Shown here: in pieces, positions 7,600-10,458 of the stretch
How positions within the stretch are numbered: position 1 is the stretch's first letter
How the letters are laid out: each line of letters starts with the position of its first letter
Origin: an uncultured Cytophagaceae bacterium
Lineage (GTDB): Bacteria; Bacteroidota; Bacteroidia; Cytophagales; Spirosomataceae
NCBI GenBank assembly: GCA_938008575.1
Contig: CALLKB010000176.1
Span: 1 to 10,458 of the forward strand
Reading direction: 5' to 3'
DNA: 10,458 bases
The notes under the pieces: generated by a model
Seen by the model: the letters and a program-made list of their open reading frames with translations, nothing else
Database searches by the model: none
Told to the model about the DNA's origin: nothing
Translations under genes and position numbers: made by a program

Positions 7600-7611
7600 A
7601 ATTGTACAATT
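7600..7611. promoter_or_regulatory. 12-bp perfect palindrome AATTGTACAATT just before a start codon
   Basis: AATTGTACAATT is its own reverse complement and ends 8 nt before the ATG at 7620, within the 78-nt gap between the upstream terminator and the next gene. In that position it could be an operator for a dimeric regulator or overlap the promoter; TTTG at 7586-7589 may be a -33 element, but no good TAnnTTTG follows at the right spacing. A/T-rich palindromes of this size also arise by chance. Confidence 0.3.
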
Positions 7612-7619
7612 CTACGAAT

Positions 7620-9407
7620 ATGCAAAAATCAGCCGCACATACATTTCACATTCCTGTAATGGGATTGGGATTCACGATTGACACCCCGGTGAAAGTTGGG
7701 CCCTTTGGTATTTCTTCCGTCGTTTCCATCGTGGACGACCATTTAGTTGAAGAAATGCGCGAGGCCTACAGCAAAGAAAATAACCTGAATTTTACGCCGA
7801 TCGCGAAAACGGAGGAGGATTTCCGTGCCAAACGCATCAGCGCCTATCTGAATTTAGTAAAGACGCTCGTACAAGATAAGACGACTAGCATTCGCAATCA
7901 GCCTTTTGAACCCGAGTCGGACATCACGCGCTATTTTGAATTATTACCCGAGAACGCGCCACAAAAAATAGCATACCAGGAGATGCTCGCGGAGACGGAT
8001 GTCTGCCAAAAATTCGTCAAACAAGGCAATTTGCGCAAACATGTCCTCGCAGGTTCCATCGATGTCAACATCATGTCGAAGGTCAATAAAATCAATTACG
8101 ACAAAAAAGGGAATGCGCTGGAAAAGGAATTCGCAGATGCTTTAGCGGCCTTGCGCGGTTATGCGCAAAGCGATTTGAGCTCCTCCATCATCCTATCGGC
8201 GGGTTATAACCCCATGCTCTACGGCTACATCGAGGCTTTCCCCGATTTTTTCCCAGACGCTGCAGGTAAGCTAAAAAAGAAGATCATTCTCAAAGTGAGT
8301 GATTATCGAAGTGCAGTAACGCAAGGAAAAATCTTGGCGAAAAAAGGAATCTGGGTTTCCGAATTCCGCATCGAATCGGGTTTGAATTGCGGAGGTCACG
8401 CCTTTGCCACGGATGGCTTGTTGATCGGGCCCATTTTAGAGGAATTTAAGACGAACCGACAAGCCTTAATGAGCGAGTTGTTCGAAATGTGTCAAAAAAG
8501 CTTAGCCGACAAAGGTCAAAACGTGTACCTCGAATATCCAACGATGCGCGTAACCGTGCAAGGAGGTATCGGGACACATGCGGAAGATGCCCTGCTTCAA
8601 GATCATTTTCAAACCCAAGGAACCGGTTGGGGAAGTCCCTTTTTATTGGTTCCTGAAGCGACACAAGTAGATCCATCCACGCGAAAAGCTTTAGCCGAAG
8701 CAGAGGAAAGCGATTATTACATGAGCCATGCCTCTCCGCTGGGCGTACCTTTCAACAATTTCCGAAAAAGTTCATCGGAGAAACAACGTTTGGAGCGCAT
8801 CGAAAAAGGTAGACCTGGCAGTCCTTGCACCTTGGAATATTTGGCAACAAATACCGAGTTTACAGAAAAGCCGATTTGCACGGCCTCGCGGAAATACCAA
8901 CATGCGAAATTGAAGCAACTCGAAGAACAAGGTTTAGCAGCAGCGGAATATCAAAAAGCCTTTGATGCAATCACGGAAAAGGTTTGCTTGTGCACAGGAC
9001 TTGGGACATCGGCTTTACAAAATTTTGATATCAAACCTTCGCATCACCAACATGCCGTGGCGATCTGTCCAGGACCTAATTTGGCCTATTTTTCCGGAAC
9101 CTTTTCGCTCAAAGAAATGGTAGATCACATCTACGGAAGAGCCAATATTCTCAACAACCACAATCGCCCGAACCTTTTTGTGAAGGAACTTAGCTTGTAT
9201 GTCGACTACTTGAAAAAGGAAGTGGAAAAAAGCGTCGAATCCATGACAACAAAACAGGAACGCTACCTCAAAACATTCCGCGATAATTTGTTGGCCGGCG
9301 TCGCCTACTACCAAAACCTAAGCCTCCCGAGTCTACAAGACATGAAAGACGAGTTAGCCCTTTGGGAAGCTAAAATTCAAAGCCTCCCCATTCCACAAGT
9401 TGGTTAA
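7620..9407 (+). CDS. Unassigned 595-aa protein; N-terminal part resembles NMO/FabK-type FMN TIM barrel, Cys-bearing C-terminal part
   Basis: I do not recognise a named family. I use ATG 7620 rather than an in-frame TTG at 7587, which would add 11 residues with no domain character. No signal peptide or membrane segment is visible, so it is probably cytoplasmic. The first ~350 residues follow the motif order of nitronate monooxygenase/FabK flavoproteins: HIPVMGLGFTIDTPV (10-24), KIILKVSDYRSAVTQGKILAKKG (221-243), SGLNCGGHAFATDG (253-266, like the GGH motif), then VQGGIGTHAEDAL (313-325) and GTGWGSPFLLVPEA (335-348, like the GGI and GTRF phosphate-site motifs). The remainder holds Cys403, Cys420, Cys456, Cys458 and Cys483, with CLC close to a GTSA segment and AICPGPN, and ends in a coiled-coil-like helical stretch (about 520-590). 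It is monocistronic, bracketed by terminators. FMN binding and metal binding are inference from motif similarity by eye. Confidence 0.9.
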   Translation: MQKSAAHTFHIPVMGLGFTIDTPVKVGPFGISSVVSIVDDHLVEEMREAYSKENNLNFTPIAKTEEDFRAKRISAYLNLVKTLVQDKTTSIRNQPFEPESDITRYFELLPENAPQKIAYQEMLAETDVCQKFVKQGNLRKHVLAGSIDVNIMSKVNKINYDKKGNALEKEFADALAALRGYAQSDLSSSIILSAGYNPMLYGYIEAFPDFFPDAAGKLKKKIILKVSDYRSAVTQGKILAKKGIWVSEFRIESGLNCGGHAFATDGLLIGPILEEFKTNRQALMSELFEMCQKSLADKGQNVYLEYPTMRVTVQGGIGTHAEDALLQDHFQTQGTGWGSPFLLVPEATQVDPSTRKALAEAEESDYYMSHASPLGVPFNNFRKSSSEKQRLERIEKGRPGSPCTLEYLATNTEFTEKPICTASRKYQHAKLKQLEEQGLAAAEYQKAFDAITEKVCLCTGLGTSALQNFDIKPSHHQHAVAICPGPNLAYFSGTFSLKEMVDHIYGRANILNNHNRPNLFVKELSLYVDYLKKEVEKSVESMTTKQERYLKTFRDNLLAGVAYYQNLSLPSLQDMKDELALWEAKIQSLPIPQVG

Positions 9408-9408
9408 T

Positions 9409-9440
9409 ATAAACCCCGGAAATCCGGGGTTTATTATTTT
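9409..9440 (+). terminator. Rho-independent terminator after the unassigned 595-aa gene
   Basis: The stem pairs 9409-9419 with 9424-9434 (core AAACCCCGG / CCGGGGTTT), 11 bp with a 4-nt loop AAAT, followed by the T-rich run TATTTT. It begins 2 nt after the TAA stop at 9405-9407 and lies 32 nt before the next ATG, so the downstream gene probably has its own start of transcription or relies on incomplete termination. Confidence 0.92.
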
Positions 9441-9471
9441 AATGGCTAATTTTAAACTTTAATTCATTCCC

Positions 9472-10458
9472 ATGCATAAGCTTAGTCTATACCTCCTCTT
9501 ATCTTGTATTTCCTTTTTCGCGTTTAGTCAAGACACAACCCAAATTGTTCATGCGGATCGACGCAATTCCGCTTCCCAACAAGCCAAACCCTATGTCATT
9601 TTAATCTCCGCTGATGGATTTCGATCAGACTTTTCGGTGAAATATGGCGCTACATTTTTACAGAGTCGGGAGGCTCAAGGAATCAAGGCCAATGCGATGA
9701 TTCCGTCCTATCCAACATTAACTTTCCCAAACCACTATAGCATCGTAACCGGTCTATACCCTGCGCATCACGGCTTGGTCGACAATCGTTATTTCGATGT
9801 GAATTCGGGAAAGGAATACAACATGGGAAACAAAAAGATGGTGGCCGAAGGAAAATGGTACGGCGGAACACCGCTTTGGGTACTGGCAGAGCAACAAGGC
9901 ATGTTAAGTGCTAGTTTTTACTGGGTGGCATCTGAGGCGGACATTCAAGGAATTCGACCAACTTATTTATACACCTACAACGAAAACATTCCGATCGAGC
10001 AGCGTATTCAAGCGGTGAAAAATTGGTTATCCTTACCAGCCGAAAAACGCCCGCACTTGATTACTTTTTACTTTCCGCAGGTAGACCATGATGCACATGA
10101 GTTTGGCCCCGAAGACCCTCGCGTGGGTGATGCCGTTCATTTTGTGGATGAAAGCATTGCAAAATTACAAGCGGCCTTAGATCCATTGAAATTACCCATC
10201 AATTATGTGTTTGTTTCGGATCATGGTATGACCACAGTAGATACCGAGCACACCTTAGGGAAACCAGCCGCTTTAGATACCGCGGCATTTAAAGTTCCAT
10301 CTGGCGACGCTTTGTTGCATGTGTATACCAAAATTCAAGCAGCCGTACCGAGCACGCTTGCAACACTCAAGCAGAACTCAAGCTTTAAAACCTATTTGAT
10401 GGACGAAACTCCGGCACACTGGCATTACCGCAAATCGGATGACCGATTTAATCGCTTG
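9472..10458 (+). CDS. Exported nucleotide pyrophosphatase/phosphodiesterase (NPP, alkaline phosphatase superfamily), C-terminus cut by window edge
   Basis: The frame opens at ATG 9472 and stays open to the right edge (329 codons, about three quarters of a usual NPP). Residues 1-19 form a Sec signal ending AFS before Gln20, a typical Bacteroidota cleavage site. NPP enzymes are two-zinc phosphodiesterases that cleave nucleotide or other phosphodiesters outside the cytoplasm. Visible active-site elements are ISADGFR with Asp48, SYPTLTFPNHYSIVTGLYP with Thr84 as nucleophile, VDHDAHEFGP with Asp205 and His209, and SDHGM with Asp250 and His251. The last zinc-binding His of the family should lie beyond the window. 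No change to key residues is seen. It is separated from the previous gene by a terminator. The substrate (nucleotides versus lipid or sugar phosphodiesters) cannot be assigned; the Asn87-containing TFPNH motif is common to NPPs. Confidence 0.95.
   Translation, partial: MHKLSLYLLLSCISFFAFSQDTTQIVHADRRNSASQQAKPYVILISADGFRSDFSVKYGATFLQSREAQGIKANAMIPSYPTLTFPNHYSIVTGLYPAHHGLVDNRYFDVNSGKEYNMGNKKMVAEGKWYGGTPLWVLAEQQGMLSASFYWVASEADIQGIRPTYLYTYNENIPIEQRIQAVKNWLSLPAEKRPHLITFYFPQVDHDAHEFGPEDPRVGDAVHFVDESIAKLQAALDPLKLPINYVFVSDHGMTTVDTEHTLGKPAALDTAAFKVPSGDALLHVYTKIQAAVPSTLATLKQNSSFKTYLMDETPAHWHYRKSDDRFNRL

Noticed and set aside
7587-7619. TTG-initiated extension of the 595-aa protein
   Set aside because: The extra residues carry no motif and cover the presumed promoter and palindrome; ATG 7620 is preferred.
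7314-7659. Small open frames on both strands around the terminator after the GH3 gene
   Set aside because: They run through the terminator hairpin and into flanking genes, with low-complexity hydrophobic translations; no support as genes.
1-10458. Defence system, mobile element, CRISPR, phage or biosynthetic cluster
   Set aside because: No transposase, integrase, repeat array, nuclease/toxin module or assembly-line enzyme could be seen; the genes look like chromosomal metabolic and exported hydrolase genes of similar composition throughout.

Overview
The window comes from a Bacteroidota genome, most likely Cytophagales-like, though the family cannot be fixed from this sequence. Pointers are the moderate base composition, the absence of Shine-Dalgarno sequences, A/T-rich leaders with one exact TAnnTTTG promoter element, signal peptides ending in AFAQ / FSQ / CAQ, and an ApbE-DUF2271 fusion. 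All six main genes are ordinary-looking, intact reading frames, except that the first and last are cut by the window edges.

Left part, minus strand (1-2914): a DsbA/FrnE-type thioredoxin-fold protein (2914-2273) overlaps by 11 nt a YahK-like zinc alcohol dehydrogenase (2283-1240). A 184-nt gap follows, holding a perfect 15-bp GC-rich palindrome (1165-1197). Then comes a FAD:protein FMN transferase (ApbE) whose C-terminal DUF2271 domain runs off the left edge.

Centre, plus strand (2958-7541): after a 43-bp divergent promoter region come two exported glycoside hydrolases 54 nt apart. The first is a six-hairpin (alpha/alpha)6-barrel protein of the type often labelled glycogen-debranching. The second is a GH3 beta-glucosidase-like enzyme with an EF-hand-type loop near its N-terminus. 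A strong hairpin terminator closes this pair, which looks like a small periplasmic or surface glycan-degradation unit.

Right part, plus strand (7542-10458): a 595-residue conserved-looking protein of unassigned function sits alone between two strong terminators. Its first ~350 residues carry motif spacing reminiscent of nitronate monooxygenase/FabK FMN TIM barrels, and its last ~240 residues contain five cysteines that could bind metal. The window ends inside an exported nucleotide pyrophosphatase/phosphodiesterase (NPP, alkaline phosphatase superfamily) with its catalytic Thr and most zinc ligands visible.

No tRNA, rRNA, CRISPR array, insertion sequence, phage or defence module was seen. 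The most worthwhile leads are the unassigned TIM-barrel-like protein, the palindrome at 1165-1197, and the altered metal-site motif in the ApbE protein.
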